Shown here piece by piece: positions 16,605-24,983 of a stretch of DNA of 64,000 nt. The stretch is from Aeromicrobium sp. IC_218 (GTDB lineage: Bacteria; Actinomycetota; Actinomycetes; Propionibacteriales; Nocardioidaceae). The number at the start of each line of letters is the position of its first letter. Positions within the stretch are counted from its first letter, which is position 1. The position numbers were made by a program, and so were the translations under genes. The stretch is from NCBI RefSeq assembly GCF_004336805.1, contig NZ_SJXM01000001.1, positions 248,001-312,000 of the forward strand, in the 5' to 3' direction. A model generated the notes under the pieces. That model did no database searches. It had not been told where the DNA came from and saw only the letters and a program-made list of their open reading frames with translations.

Positions 16605-17447
16605 GTGGTCCTGCCCCAGCTCCCCGCCGACCGGACGCTCGTCATGGGCGTCGTCAACGTCACGCCCGACTCGTTCTCCGACGGCGGGCGGTTCTTCGAC
16701 CACTCGCGAGCCATCGGTCGCGGGCGCACCCTCGTCGAGGACGGCGCCGACCTGGTCGACGTCGGCGGCGAGTCGACGCGTCCGGGCGCCGACCGCGTGC
16801 CCGAGGACGAGGAGCTGCGCCGGGTCGTCCCGGTCGTCCGCGAGCTCGCCGACGCCGGGCACGTCGTCTCGGTCGACACCACCCGCGTCCGCGTGGCCGA
16901 GCGGGCCCTGGAGGCGGGCGCCCAGCTGGTCAACGACGTGTCCGGCGGGCGCGCGGAGCCCGACATGCTGCGTCTGGCCGCCGACGCCGGCGTGCCCGTG
17001 GTGATCATGCACTGGCGCCAGCACTCGGCGTCCATGCAGAAGCACACCGACTACGACGACCTCGTCGCCGACGTCGTCGCCGAGCTGAACCAGCAGGTCG
17101 ACGCCGCCGTGGCCGCCGGCGTGGCGCTCGAGCAGGTCGTGATCGACCCGGGCCTGGGGTTCTCCAAGACCGGCGCCCAGAACTGGGAGCTGCTCGGCCA
17201 CCTCGACGCGTTCGTCGACCTCGACCTGCCGCTGCTCGTCGCCGCCAGCCGCAAGGGGTTCCTGGGCGAGCTGCTCGCCGAGGGGGGCACGCCGCCGCGT
17301 CCGCGCGACCGCGACGACGCCACCGCGGCCATCTCGACGTACTCGGCGCTGGCCGGGGCCTGGGCCGTGCGCGTGCACGACGCCAAGTCGTCCGCCTCCG
17401 CCGTGCGCGTGGCCGCCCGGCTCCTCGACGAGCTGGCGGCCGACTGA
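16605..17447 (+). CDS. folP: Dihydropteroate synthase
   Basis: Condenses 6-hydroxymethyl-dihydropterin pyrophosphate with p-aminobenzoate; the sulfonamide target. 280 residues, a TIM barrel with MGVVNVTPDSFSDGGRF (~15-31, pterin loop), DVGGESTRPGA (~51-61), VSVDTTR, LVNDVSGG and DPGLGFSKT, and the closing LLVAASRKGFLG, all canonical. GTG start 4 nt after the folE stop. Its own stop overlaps the next ATG (TGATG). Confidence 0.97.
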   Translation: MVLPQLPADRTLVMGVVNVTPDSFSDGGRFFDHSRAIGRGRTLVEDGADLVDVGGESTRPGADRVPEDEELRRVVPVVRELADAGHVVSVDTTRVRVAERALEAGAQLVNDVSGGRAEPDMLRLAADAGVPVVIMHWRQHSASMQKHTDYDDLVADVVAELNQQVDAAVAAGVALEQVVIDPGLGFSKTGAQNWELLGHLDAFVDLDLPLLVAASRKGFLGELLAEGGTPPRPRDRDDATAAISTYSALAGAWAVRVHDAKSSASAVRVAARLLDELAAD

Positions 17448-17878
17448 TGGAGCCGGCCCACGCCGCCGTCGTGGCCGCCCACCGGGGGTTCTACGACAGC
17501 ATCGAGTCCGGCGACCTGGACCTCATGCGCGCGCTGTGGCTCGACAGCCCCGGCACCGTCTGCGTCCACCCGGGCGGCGCGCCGCTGCGGGGGACCGACG
17601 CCATCCTCAAGTCGTGGGCCGTGCTCATGGCCAACGTCGACTACGTGCAGTTCTTCCTCACCGACATGACCATCTCGACCCGGCCGGCCGACCCCGACCT
17701 GGCCGAGGTCGCGATCGTCACCTGCACCGAGAACATGCTGTCGGACGGCTCGGCGCGCCAGGCCGACGGCTTCTCCGGCTCGTCCGCCGTCGCCACGCAC
17801 GTGCTGGTCAAGGTCAGCACCGGCTGGCGGTTGTGGAGCCGGCACACGTCCACCCTGGTCCCCACGGAGGCGTCATGA
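17447..17878 (+). CDS. SnoaL/NTF2-like protein in the folate operon
   Basis: 143 residues with the cone-fold pattern AAHRGFYDSIESGDLDLMRALW (~9-30), VCVHPGGAPLRGTDAILKSW (~38-57) and a C-terminal WRLWSRHTSTL strand, typical of the SnoaL-like/calcium-calmodulin-association NTF2 superfamily. No catalytic assignment is possible. Its place between folP and folB, with 1-nt and mini-ORF-mediated coupling on either side, suggests a pterin-related or housekeeping role (inference). Soluble, no signal. Confidence 0.8.
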   Translation: MEPAHAAVVAAHRGFYDSIESGDLDLMRALWLDSPGTVCVHPGGAPLRGTDAILKSWAVLMANVDYVQFFLTDMTISTRPADPDLAEVAIVTCTENMLSDGSARQADGFSGSSAVATHVLVKVSTGWRLWSRHTSTLVPTEAS

Positions 17879-17904
17879 GCGAGCGGCTGGAGGAGCGCCC
17901 GTGA
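17875..17904 (+). CDS. 9-codon coupling mini-ORF (MSERLEERP) before folB
   Basis: ATG 17875 overlaps the stop of the preceding gene (ATGA). The TGA at 17902-17904 overlaps the folB GTG (GTGA). GGAGG 4 nt upstream serves it, and its own Glu-Glu codons GAGGAG form the folB Shine-Dalgarno. The MSER start matches the mini-ORFs before folE and panC, but no hairpin is present. Confidence 0.45.
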   Translation: MSERLEERP

Positions 17905-18278
17905 GCATCCCCGAGGGGCTGGACCGGATCGACCTGGTCGGCATCCGGGCGCACGCCCACCACGGCCTGTTCGACTTCGAGCGGCGCGACGGGCAGACCT
18001 TCGTCGTGGACGCGAGCATCGGCCTGGACCTGCAGACCGCGGCCCGTACCGGCGACCTCAGTGCGTCCGTGCACTACGGCGAGCTCGCCGAGCAGCTGCA
18101 CGCGGCGCTGGTCGACGACCCCACGGACCTCATCGAGACAGTGGCCCTTCGTATGCTGGACACGTGCCTGGAGCACGAGCAGGTGCGATGGGCTAGCGTG
18201 ACGGTGCACAAGCCCGAGGCACCGATCGAGGTGGCGTTCACCGACGTCGCCGTGACCATGGAGCGGAGCAGAACGTGA
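17901..18278 (+). CDS. folB: Dihydroneopterin aldolase
   Basis: Cleaves 7,8-dihydroneopterin to 6-hydroxymethyl-dihydropterin and glycolaldehyde. 125 residues. IDLVGIRAHAHHGLFDFERRDGQTFVVD (about 9-36) carries the substrate-binding Glu and the HHG motif; VTVHKPEAPI (~100-109) carries the catalytic Lys. VHYGELAEQL is also typical. GTG start overlaps the mini-ORF stop. The folB stop overlaps folK (GTGA at 18275-18278). Confidence 0.96.
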   Translation: MSIPEGLDRIDLVGIRAHAHHGLFDFERRDGQTFVVDASIGLDLQTAARTGDLSASVHYGELAEQLHAALVDDPTDLIETVALRMLDTCLEHEQVRWASVTVHKPEAPIEVAFTDVAVTMERSRT

Positions 18279-18838
18279 CCGAATCGCCCACCCCGTACGT
18301 CCTTGACGCGGACACGATGACTGGTGGGATGCGTCCCATCCGTCAGGCCGTGCTCGCGATCGGGTCGAACCTGGGTGATCGTCTCGGACGCCTGCAGGGG
18401 GCCGTCTCCGCGCTCGAGGACACGCCCGAGGTCACCCTCGTGGCCGTGTCCTCCGTGTACGAGACCGAGCCCGTGGGTGCGCCCGACGGCTCGCCGTCCT
18501 TCCTGAACGCAGTCGTCCTGATCGACACCACCCTCACCGTCCACACGCTGCTGGACCGCGCGCTGGCAATCGAGGACGCCTTCGGTCGTGAGCGCGCCGA
18601 GACCAACGGTCCGCGCACCCTCGACGTCGACCTCATCGTCGTCGGCGACCGCGTGGCCGACGACGAGCAGCTGACGCTGCCGCACCCGCGCGCCCACGAG
18701 CGCGCGTTCGTGCTGGCCCCGTGGCTGGAGATCGACCCCGAGGGCGAGATCCCCGGCAAGGGGTTCGTGGCCGACCTCATCGGCGACGTCGACACCGCTG
18801 GTGTCGTGCGGCGCGAGGACCTCGAGATCCTGCTCTGA
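18275..18838 (+). CDS. folK: 2-amino-4-hydroxy-6-hydroxymethyldihydropteridine pyrophosphokinase
   Basis: Transfers pyrophosphate from ATP to the pterin alcohol. 187 residues: LAIGSNLGDRLGRLQ (~26-40), VYETEPVG (~62-69), FLNAVV (substrate loop) and GPRTLDVDLIVVGDR plus LPHPRAHERAFVLAPW, all diagnostic. A ~20-residue N-terminal extension (MTESPTPYVLDADTMTGG) precedes the usual start. The GTG overlapping the folB stop has GGAG upstream and the extension looks coding, so it is retained. Folate biosynthesis from GTP is complete here except for the phosphatase step and folC. Confidence 0.96.
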   Translation: MTESPTPYVLDADTMTGGMRPIRQAVLAIGSNLGDRLGRLQGAVSALEDTPEVTLVAVSSVYETEPVGAPDGSPSFLNAVVLIDTTLTVHTLLDRALAIEDAFGRERAETNGPRTLDVDLIVVGDRVADDEQLTLPHPRAHERAFVLAPWLEIDPEGEIPGKGFVADLIGDVDTAGVVRREDLEILL

Positions 18839-18839
18839 C

Positions 18840-19340
18840 GTGAGCACCGGCCCGGTTCCCCGGACCTCCGTCGCCGTCCTGGCGGCGGTCGGTGCGGTGC
18901 TCCTGGTCGTCGGACGCCTGCTGCCGAGCCTGCTCGACCGCCTGGACGTCCACCCGCCGCAGGTGGGCTGGGCGCCGGCGGTCGCGCTCGTCGTGGGCGC
19001 CGGCGTGCTGGGCGTGCTCGCCTGGAGCACCTGGCAGAGCCTGCACAAGCGGCACGAGCGGATGACGTCCGACCACGGCATCAAGCTGCTCGCGCTGGCC
19101 AAGGCCAGCAGCCTGGTCGGGGCGATCGTCGCCGGCGGCTACGCCGGGTACGCGCTCGCCTTCGCCGACGCGTGGCAGACCCCGCTGGGCCGCGACCGCG
19201 TCCTGCACAGTGGGTTCGCCGCGATCGGTGCCGTGCTGCTCGTGGTGGCCGCGCTGCTGCTCGAGCGGGCGCTGCAGGTGCCCGGCGACGACGAGGACGA
19301 CCAGGGCAAGGCCCCGGCTCCGGACGCGACGCCCGCGTGA
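18840..19340 (+). CDS. DUF3180 membrane protein
   Basis: 166 residues, four predicted membrane helices (two in the first 65 residues, a pair around 90-145). The segment HKRHERMTSDHGIKLLALAKASSLVGAIVAGGYAGYAL is the hallmark of the DUF3180 family, which follows folK in mycobacteria (Rv3605c type). Function unknown; perhaps linked to pterin/folate handling by synteny. GTG 18840 lies 1 nt after the folK stop. Ends in GTGA with the next gene. Confidence 0.85.
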   Translation: MSTGPVPRTSVAVLAAVGAVLLVVGRLLPSLLDRLDVHPPQVGWAPAVALVVGAGVLGVLAWSTWQSLHKRHERMTSDHGIKLLALAKASSLVGAIVAGGYAGYALAFADAWQTPLGRDRVLHSGFAAIGAVLLVVAALLLERALQVPGDDEDDQGKAPAPDATPA

Positions 19341-20137
19341 GCGCGCTGCGGCGGAGCACCGTCACCACCCGCGACGGCTTCGAGCTGGCCACCCAGTCGG
19401 GTGGTCCCAAGCGCACCCACGTCGTCCTGCTGCTGGCCGGTCAGGCCAACGCGCACCGCTGGTGGGACGGCATCCGCGACGGGTTCGAGGACCGCTGGCG
19501 CACGATCACCTTCGACTGGCGGGGCACCGGCGAGAGCCGCGGCGAGGTCGGGGAGTGGAGCACCGCCTCGTTCGCCGACGACGCCGCCGACGTCCTGCGG
19601 GCGCTGGGCGGGGCCCCGGCCGCGGTCTACGGCACGTCCATGGGCGGGCGCGTGGCGCAGATGCTGGCGCTGCGGCACCCCGAGCTCGTCTCGTCGCTCG
19701 TGCTCGCGTGCACGTCCCCGGGCGGGCCGCACGCCCGCGAGTGGGACGGCGACGTCCGGCGCCGGCTGTCCGAGCCCGACGACGCCGTGCGCCTGGCCTC
19801 GCTGCGCGACCTGTTCTACACCTCGGACTGGCCGCACGACGTGCGCGAGAGCCGCCTGCTCGGCGACCCGACGATGACGTCCGAGGAGGCGCGCATGCAC
19901 CGCCGCGTGAGCCGCCGGCACGACGCCTGGGACGAGCTGCCGCGGCTGGACGTGCCCACGCTCGTCCTGCACGGCGCGGACGATCGCATGGCCCCGGCCG
20001 AGAACGCCCACCTGCTGGGGGAGCGCATCCCGGGCGCGCACGTGCTCGTCCACGAGAAGGGGCGGCACGGGTTCTTCGAGGAGTTCGCCGACGTGGTCAC
20101 CCCCACCGTCCGCGGCTTCCTCCGCGCCCACGCCTGA
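19337..20137 (+). CDS. Alpha/beta hydrolase
   Basis: 266 residues with a typical alpha/beta hydrolase core: oxyanion region VVLLLAGQANAHRWW, FDWRGTGES, nucleophile elbow GTSMGG (Ser ~101), acid in LHGADDRMAP and catalytic His in EKGRHGFFEEF. Substrate unknown; esterase or lactonase activity is plausible. GTG 19337 overlaps the DUF3180 stop (GTGA), so it is the last gene of the folate transcription unit. A perfect inverted repeat 55 bp downstream probably terminates it. Confidence 0.88.
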   Translation: MSALRRSTVTTRDGFELATQSGGPKRTHVVLLLAGQANAHRWWDGIRDGFEDRWRTITFDWRGTGESRGEVGEWSTASFADDAADVLRALGGAPAAVYGTSMGGRVAQMLALRHPELVSSLVLACTSPGGPHAREWDGDVRRRLSEPDDAVRLASLRDLFYTSDWPHDVRESRLLGDPTMTSEEARMHRRVSRRHDAWDELPRLDVPTLVLHGADDRMAPAENAHLLGERIPGAHVLVHEKGRHGFFEEFADVVTPTVRGFLRAHA

Positions 20138-20192
20138 GCGCGGCCCCGTTCCCTGAGCGCTGCCCCGGTCCCTGGGCCAGGCACCCCGTTCC

Positions 20193-20227
20193 CTGAGCCT
20201 GTCGAAGGGACGCTTCGACAGGCTCAG
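20193..20227. repeat. REP-like inverted repeat CTGAGCCTGTCGAAG / CTTCGACAGGCTCAG
   Basis: Perfect 15-bp arms with a 5-nt loop between convergent genes. It belongs to a dispersed family (TGAGCnTGTCGAA) also found at 33782, 33889, 33999 and 35430 in this window. It probably acts as a bidirectional terminator. Confidence 0.8.
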
Positions 20228-20239
20228 CGAGCGAACGAC

Positions 20240-21226
20240 CTACCAGCGGTGGGCGACCTCGGGGGCGACGAGCTCGTCGTAGACGGCGCGGACGGCGTCC
20301 AGCGTCTCGGCCGGCAGCGGGGCGAGGTCGGCCGCGGCGACGTTGCCGCGGGCCTGCTCGGGGTTGCGGGCGCCGGGGATGACCGTGGAGACGCCCGGCT
20401 GGTCGATCACCCAGCGCAGCGCGGTCTGGGCCATCGTCGCGCCCTCGGGCACGAGCGGGGCGAGCCGGCGCACGGCCTCCAGGCCGAGCTCGAACGGCAC
20501 GCCGGAGAACGTCTCGCCGACGTCGAACGCCGAGCCGTCGCGGTTGTAGCTGCGGTGGTCGGACGCGTCGAAGGTCGTGCTCTCGTCGTACTTGCCCGAG
20601 AGCAGGCCGCTGGCCAGCGGCACGCGCACGATGATCCCCACGCCGGCGTCCTGCGCGGCCGGCAGGACGTCGTCCAGCGGGGCGAGGCGCAGCATGTTGA
20701 GGATGATCTGCACGGTCGCGACGTGCGGACGGGCGAGGGCGGCCAGCGCCTCGGCGCGGGTCTCGACGCTGACGCCGTACGAGGCGACGCGGCCCTCGGC
20801 CACGAGGGTGTCGAGCGCGTCGTAGGTCTCGTCGCGGTCGTAGACCGGCGTCGGCGGGCAGTGCAGCTGGACCAGGTCGAGCGTGTCGACGCCGAGGTTC
20901 TCGCGCGAGCGGTCGTTCCAGGCCCGGAAGGCGTCCAGCGTGTAGGCCTCGGGCACGTGCGGGTCGGCCCGACGGCCCATCTTGGTGGCCACGGTGACGT
21001 CGTCGATGCCGCGCGAGCGCAGCCAGCGGCCAATCAGCTGCTCGCTGCGGCCGTCGCCGTAGACGTCCGCGGTGTCGTAGAAGCGCACGCCGCCCTCGTA
21101 GGCGGCGTCGAGCACGGCGAGCGCGTCGTCCTCGCGCACCTCGCCCCAGTCGGCGCCCAGCTGCCAGGTGCCGAGGCCGACGACCGAGACGGGTCGTCCG
21201 GTGCGTCCGAGGGTGCGGGTCTCCAT
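20240..21226 (-). CDS. Aldo/keto reductase
   Basis: 328 residues from ATG 21226 (GGAGGA 4-9 nt upstream). NADPH-dependent AKR barrel: FYDTADVYGDGRSEQLIGRWL (catalytic Asp and Tyr), VATKMG (catalytic Lys), DLVQLHCPP (catalytic His) and the C-terminal IPGARNPEQARGN nucleotide site. Likely reduces small aldehydes or ketones; no specific substrate. Downstream of, and cotranscribed with, the DUF885 gene (23-bp gap). Confidence 0.9.
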   Translation of the reverse strand: METRTLGRTGRPVSVVGLGTWQLGADWGEVREDDALAVLDAAYEGGVRFYDTADVYGDGRSEQLIGRWLRSRGIDDVTVATKMGRRADPHVPEAYTLDAFRAWNDRSRENLGVDTLDLVQLHCPPTPVYDRDETYDALDTLVAEGRVASYGVSVETRAEALAALARPHVATVQIILNMLRLAPLDDVLPAAQDAGVGIIVRVPLASGLLSGKYDESTTFDASDHRSYNRDGSAFDVGETFSGVPFELGLEAVRRLAPLVPEGATMAQTALRWVIDQPGVSTVIPGARNPEQARGNVAAADLAPLPAETLDAVRAVYDELVAPEVAHRW

Positions 21227-21249
21227 GGTTCCTCCGGTGCGGTCGTGGC

Positions 21250-22908
21250 TCACGGGACGAGGACGGCGCGCAGCGTGTCCAGGCCGAGCCCGCCGAGCTC
21301 CAGCGCGCGGCGGTGGAACGCCTTGACGTCGAAGTCGGCGCCCTCGCGGCGGGCCACCTCGTCGCGCACCTGCTCCCAGATGCGCTGTCCCACCTTGTAC
21401 GACGGGGCCTGGCCCGGCCAGCCGAGGTAGCGGTCGACCTCGAACCGGATGAACGCGTCGTCCATGTTGACGTGCTGGCGCATGAACGCCAGCGCCTTGG
21501 CCGCGTCCCAGGTGCCGCCGTCGGGGTGGGGCTTGCCCAGGTGGACGCCGATGTCGAGCACGACGCGGGCGGCACGCATCCGCTGCGCGTCCAGCATGCC
21601 GAGCCGGTCGGCCGGGTCGGCCAGGTAGCCCAGCTCGTCCATGAGCCGCTCGGCGTAGAGCGCCCAGCCCTCGCCGTGGCCGGACGTCCAGCTCATGCGC
21701 CGCCAGCTGTTGAGGGTGGACGCCTGGTAGGTCGCGACGCCGATCTGGAGATGGTGGCCCGGGACGCCCTCGTGGTAGACGGTCGTGAGCTCGCGCCAGG
21801 TGCCGAACGTCTCGACGCCCTCGGGGACGCTCCACCACATGCGGCCGGGCCGGGAGAAGTCCTCGGTCGGGCCGGTGTAGTAGATGCCGCCCTCCTGGGT
21901 CGGGGCGATCATGCACTCCAGCGCGCGGACCGGCTCGGGCACGTCGAAGTGCGTCCGGCCGAGCTCCTCGACGGCGGCGTCGGACGTGCGCTGCATCCAC
22001 GCCTGGAGCGCGGCGGTGCCGTGCAGCTGGCGCGACGGGTCGGCGTCCAGGAACGCGACGGCGGCCTGCACCGGGTCGCCGGTGGCGTCCGGGACGATCT
22101 GGCGGGCGACGGCCTCCTGCTCGGCGACGGTGCGGGCGAGCTCCTCACGGCCCCACTCGTACGTCTCGTCGAGGTCGACCTTCGCGCCGAGGAAGTAGCG
22201 CGACTGCAGGGCGTAGACGTCGCGACCGACGGCGTCCTGCGCCGGGGCGACGGCGGCGAGCTCGTCGGCCAGGAAGCGCCCGAGCGACGCGTAGGCGTCG
22301 GCGGCGGCGCGGGCCCCGGCGTCCAGGTCGGCACCCATGGCCGCCGGAGCGGACGGCGACGAGGCGAGGCGGGCGAAGAAGCCGTCGGCGGACGCGTGAC
22401 GCTCGGCCTGGGCGAGCACGGCGCGCACCTGGCGCTCGGCCGGGACGTTGCCGGCCGCGATGCCGGCGCGCAGGGAGGCGATGTAGCCCTCGAGCGCGCC
22501 GGGCACGGCACGCAGGCGCTGCCCGATCTGCTCCCAGTCCTGCTCCGTCTCGGACGGCATGAGGTCGAAGACGTCACGGACGCCCTGCGCGGGGGACGCG
22601 ATGACGTTGAGGTCGCGCTGCCGCAGGCCCGCCTCGTGCTGCTCGAGGGAGAGCTCGAGCGAGCGCACCATCTCCAGGCGGGTGACCTCGTCCACCGCGT
22701 CGGCCACCGGCGTCTCGCGCACGGTCGCGAGGGTGGCGCGGGCGGCCTCGGCGAAGGCCTCGTGTCCCTCGGGCGAGAGGTCGCCGTAGCGGCCCTCGTA
22801 GCCGGGGCGGCCGAGCTCGACGGCCGTCTCGGGCTGCAGGTCGAGCACGGTGTCGACCCAGTCCTCGGCGACGCGGTCGAGGGCGGTGGGCTCGCGGTTC
22901 TCAGGCAT
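21250..22908 (-). CDS. DUF885 family protein (putative zinc-peptidase-like)
   Basis: 552 residues, the usual DUF885 length. The motif YHEGVPGHHLQ (HExxxGHH, about residue 378) is the family signature, with an ESLR-like downstream helix SGHGEGWALYAERLMDELGYL supplying further Glu/His residues reminiscent of gluzincin-like peptidases. No signal peptide, so cytoplasmic unless secreted by other means. Activity has not been established for most members. First gene of a two-gene unit with the aldo/keto reductase. Confidence 0.85.
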   Translation of the reverse strand: MPENREPTALDRVAEDWVDTVLDLQPETAVELGRPGYEGRYGDLSPEGHEAFAEAARATLATVRETPVADAVDEVTRLEMVRSLELSLEQHEAGLRQRDLNVIASPAQGVRDVFDLMPSETEQDWEQIGQRLRAVPGALEGYIASLRAGIAAGNVPAERQVRAVLAQAERHASADGFFARLASSPSAPAAMGADLDAGARAAADAYASLGRFLADELAAVAPAQDAVGRDVYALQSRYFLGAKVDLDETYEWGREELARTVAEQEAVARQIVPDATGDPVQAAVAFLDADPSRQLHGTAALQAWMQRTSDAAVEELGRTHFDVPEPVRALECMIAPTQEGGIYYTGPTEDFSRPGRMWWSVPEGVETFGTWRELTTVYHEGVPGHHLQIGVATYQASTLNSWRRMSWTSGHGEGWALYAERLMDELGYLADPADRLGMLDAQRMRAARVVLDIGVHLGKPHPDGGTWDAAKALAFMRQHVNMDDAFIRFEVDRYLGWPGQAPSYKVGQRIWEQVRDEVARREGADFDVKAFHRRALELGGLGLDTLRAVLVP

Positions 22909-22941
22909 GGCCCCAGGCTAGGCCGTGGACGAGGCCTCGGC

Positions 22942-23376
22942 TCAGCCCGCACCGGCCTCCTCACGGACCGACGCGAGCTCGCGCTGGAGCGCGTCGTCCG
23001 TGCTGCCCCAGGCCTGGACGGTTCCGCTGCCGCGCACCGAGGCGCTGAGCCCCGGGCCCCAGCTGGTGACGGCGTAGTAGAGGCCGGGGCGAGCGCTCGA
23101 CTCGAGCCCGTAGCCCTCGCCGATCCGCGCCGCTCGCATCTGCGTGCCGTCGGGGAACTCCACCGTCAGCCCCCTCGGGTCGCAGTCCTGCAGGTAGAGC
23201 GCCCCGGACATCTGCGTGGCGAAGACCGTGCCGACGTCGCGGCACCTGGGCAGGTCGTCCGAGCTGAGCGGGATGGAACGCCATGCATCGCGGTGGAGGG
23301 CGACGGCGCCGAGGGTTGCCGTGATCCCGACCGCCGTGCCGACGACGAAGGCGGCGATCCATGCCAGGGTCCTCAC
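22942..23376 (-). CDS. Hypothetical membrane-anchored protein
   Basis: 144 residues from GTG 23376 (no SD; the start is uncertain). One N-terminal membrane helix (LAWIAAFVVGTAVGITATLGAVAL), then a small extracytoplasmic domain with Cys in DLPRCRDVG and LQDCDPRG that could form a disulfide. No family recognised. Stop lies 33 bp from the DUF885 start on the same strand, so it is upstream of that operon. Confidence 0.6.
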   Translation of the reverse strand: MRTLAWIAAFVVGTAVGITATLGAVALHRDAWRSIPLSSDDLPRCRDVGTVFATQMSGALYLQDCDPRGLTVEFPDGTQMRAARIGEGYGLESSARPGLYYAVTSWGPGLSASVRGSGTVQAWGSTDDALQRELASVREEAGAG

Positions 23377-23525
23377 CGGTCGAACTGTGGCACAGCGCCC
23401 TCGCGGGCGGGACGAGAACGCCACCCCCAGGGGCACGGGATGTGGGGCGAGGTCCGGCGCGCCTACGGTCCGGAGGTCACCCCCGAGAGGCCGGTGTCCC
23501 GGCCCGCACACGAGAGAAGCTCGGC

Positions 23526-24821
23526 ATGAGAAGGATCCTCGGCGCCGTCGCCGTCACCGCCCTGGTCGCGGCCGCCCTGCCCGCCCAGGCGCACGCCGCC
23601 GACCACCAGACCCAGGCCGCCGGCAGCGCCGTCCGCAGCGGCATCGCCGGCGAGACGACCTCCGTCAGCGGCACGTTCTCCCGCAAGGACGCCCGCCGGG
23701 CCGTCCAGCTGCAGCTGCAGGCCGGCCGCAGCTGGCGGACGGTCGCCAAGGGACGCACCACCAGCAAGGGCGCCTACCGGCTCACCCTGCGGGTGCCGGC
23801 GAAGACGGCGAAGTACCGCGTCGTCGCGCCGAAGGCCCGCAAGAACGGCCGCACGCTGCCGGCCCGCCGGTCGGGCGTGGGCACGGTGCGTCCGGTCGCC
23901 CAGCAGGTGCGGTTCAGCTTCGACACGAACGTCACGAGCGGTGGCGTCCTGCGCGCCGTCGTCCGCACCTCGCCGCACCGCGCCGGTCGGCCGATCAGCA
24001 TCCAGGTGAGCAACGGCGGCGCTTGGCGGACGCTCAAGACGGTCGCCGCCCCGGCCCGGGGCAACACCTCGATCACCGCGAAGGCACCCGCCATGGGGCA
24101 GTGGAACCTGCGGGCCGTCGCCGGCTCGTTCCGCGGGGCGGCCGCCGCCGGCTCGCCGGTCAGCCGCATGACCGTCGCCCCTGGCGCCTCGGACGTCATC
24201 GCCTACGAGGTCGTCGCGCTCGGCTCCAAGACCATCGAGCGCGGTGTCCAGAGCGACACGACGTGCGGCGAGATCTCCAGCGAGGTCACCCGCCAGACCA
24301 CGTCCTCGCGCCCCACCGCCGACTCGCCCCGCGTGTGGCGCGAGGGGCTGGCCTTCAACGGCAACCGCGAGGTCGACATCTACCCGGACGTCAGCTCGAC
24401 CTACGTCGACCACCTCGAGGGGTGCGAGTCGGCCGCCCCGCCGGCCGACGTCCAGCCGTGCGAGATGGACGTGGACGACAGCGCGCAGCACCCGACCGAC
24501 CGGATCACCGTGAATGTCCGCATCGCCAAGGGCGCCTCGACCGGCGAGGTCGTGTTCTTCCCGCCGCGCGGCAAGAACCTCGGCTACCCCGGCGCCTGGG
24601 ACTCGCGGTGCCGCGTGAAGGAGCTGCAGGACAACAGCCAGCAGATCCCGCTGTCGTCGCGCACCGTGAAGGTGCCCGTCGCGACCCTGCTCGGCACCAA
24701 GCCGTTCAAGGTCAGCACCGAGGGCCTGTTCAAGAACGAGTTCGAGCGCGACGGCGTCACGACGAGCAAGTCCGGCAGCTGGGTGCAGAGCATCACGCTG
24801 CACCGCGTGGCCTCGCGCTGA
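23526..24821 (+). CDS. Secreted protein with immunoglobulin-like repeats
   Basis: 431 residues. Signal peptide MRRILGAVAVTALVAAALPA ending at AQAHA-AD. Two repeated beta-sandwich-like segments follow (VSGTFSRKDARRAVQLQLQ.. WRTVAKGRTTSKGAYRLTL ~40-95, and again VSNGGAWRTLKTVAAPARGNTSI ~155-180). This WRTV..TTSKG style is common in actinobacterial surface and peptidase-associated proteins. The C-terminal half has four or more Cys and no recognised family. Probably exported to the wall or medium. Followed by a strong terminator. Confidence 0.75.
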   Translation: MRRILGAVAVTALVAAALPAQAHAADHQTQAAGSAVRSGIAGETTSVSGTFSRKDARRAVQLQLQAGRSWRTVAKGRTTSKGAYRLTLRVPAKTAKYRVVAPKARKNGRTLPARRSGVGTVRPVAQQVRFSFDTNVTSGGVLRAVVRTSPHRAGRPISIQVSNGGAWRTLKTVAAPARGNTSITAKAPAMGQWNLRAVAGSFRGAAAAGSPVSRMTVAPGASDVIAYEVVALGSKTIERGVQSDTTCGEISSEVTRQTTSSRPTADSPRVWREGLAFNGNREVDIYPDVSSTYVDHLEGCESAAPPADVQPCEMDVDDSAQHPTDRITVNVRIAKGASTGEVVFFPPRGKNLGYPGAWDSRCRVKELQDNSQQIPLSSRTVKVPVATLLGTKPFKVSTEGLFKNEFERDGVTTSKSGSWVQSITLHRVASR

Positions 24822-24836
24822 CGTCCGGCCGGCCCG

Positions 24837-24878
24837 CACGGCGCGGGACCCGCCCTCACCGGCGGGTCCCGCGCCGTG
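24837..24878. terminator. Strong hairpin terminator
   Basis: CACGGCGCGGGACCCGCC (24837-24854) pairs perfectly over 18 bp with 24861-24878 around a 6-nt loop, 15 bp after the secreted-protein stop. No T-tract, as is usual in high-GC genomes. Confidence 0.8.
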
Positions 24879-24898
24879 GTGCGTCGGGCCGGCTCCGG

Positions 24899-24927
24899 TT
24901 GGGCCCGGAGCCCCGCGGGCGTACGAT
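24899..24927 (+). promoter_or_regulatory. Promoter of the DUF2520-panC-panD-coaX operon
   Basis: TTGGGC (24899-24904), a 17-nt spacer and TACGAT (24922-24927), immediately after the terminator and 57 bp before the first ATG. Confidence 0.55.
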
Positions 24928-24983
24928 GACGGCGTCACTTTGTCTGGTACCCGCCCGCGGGACTGGAACGAAAGGCACCACTC

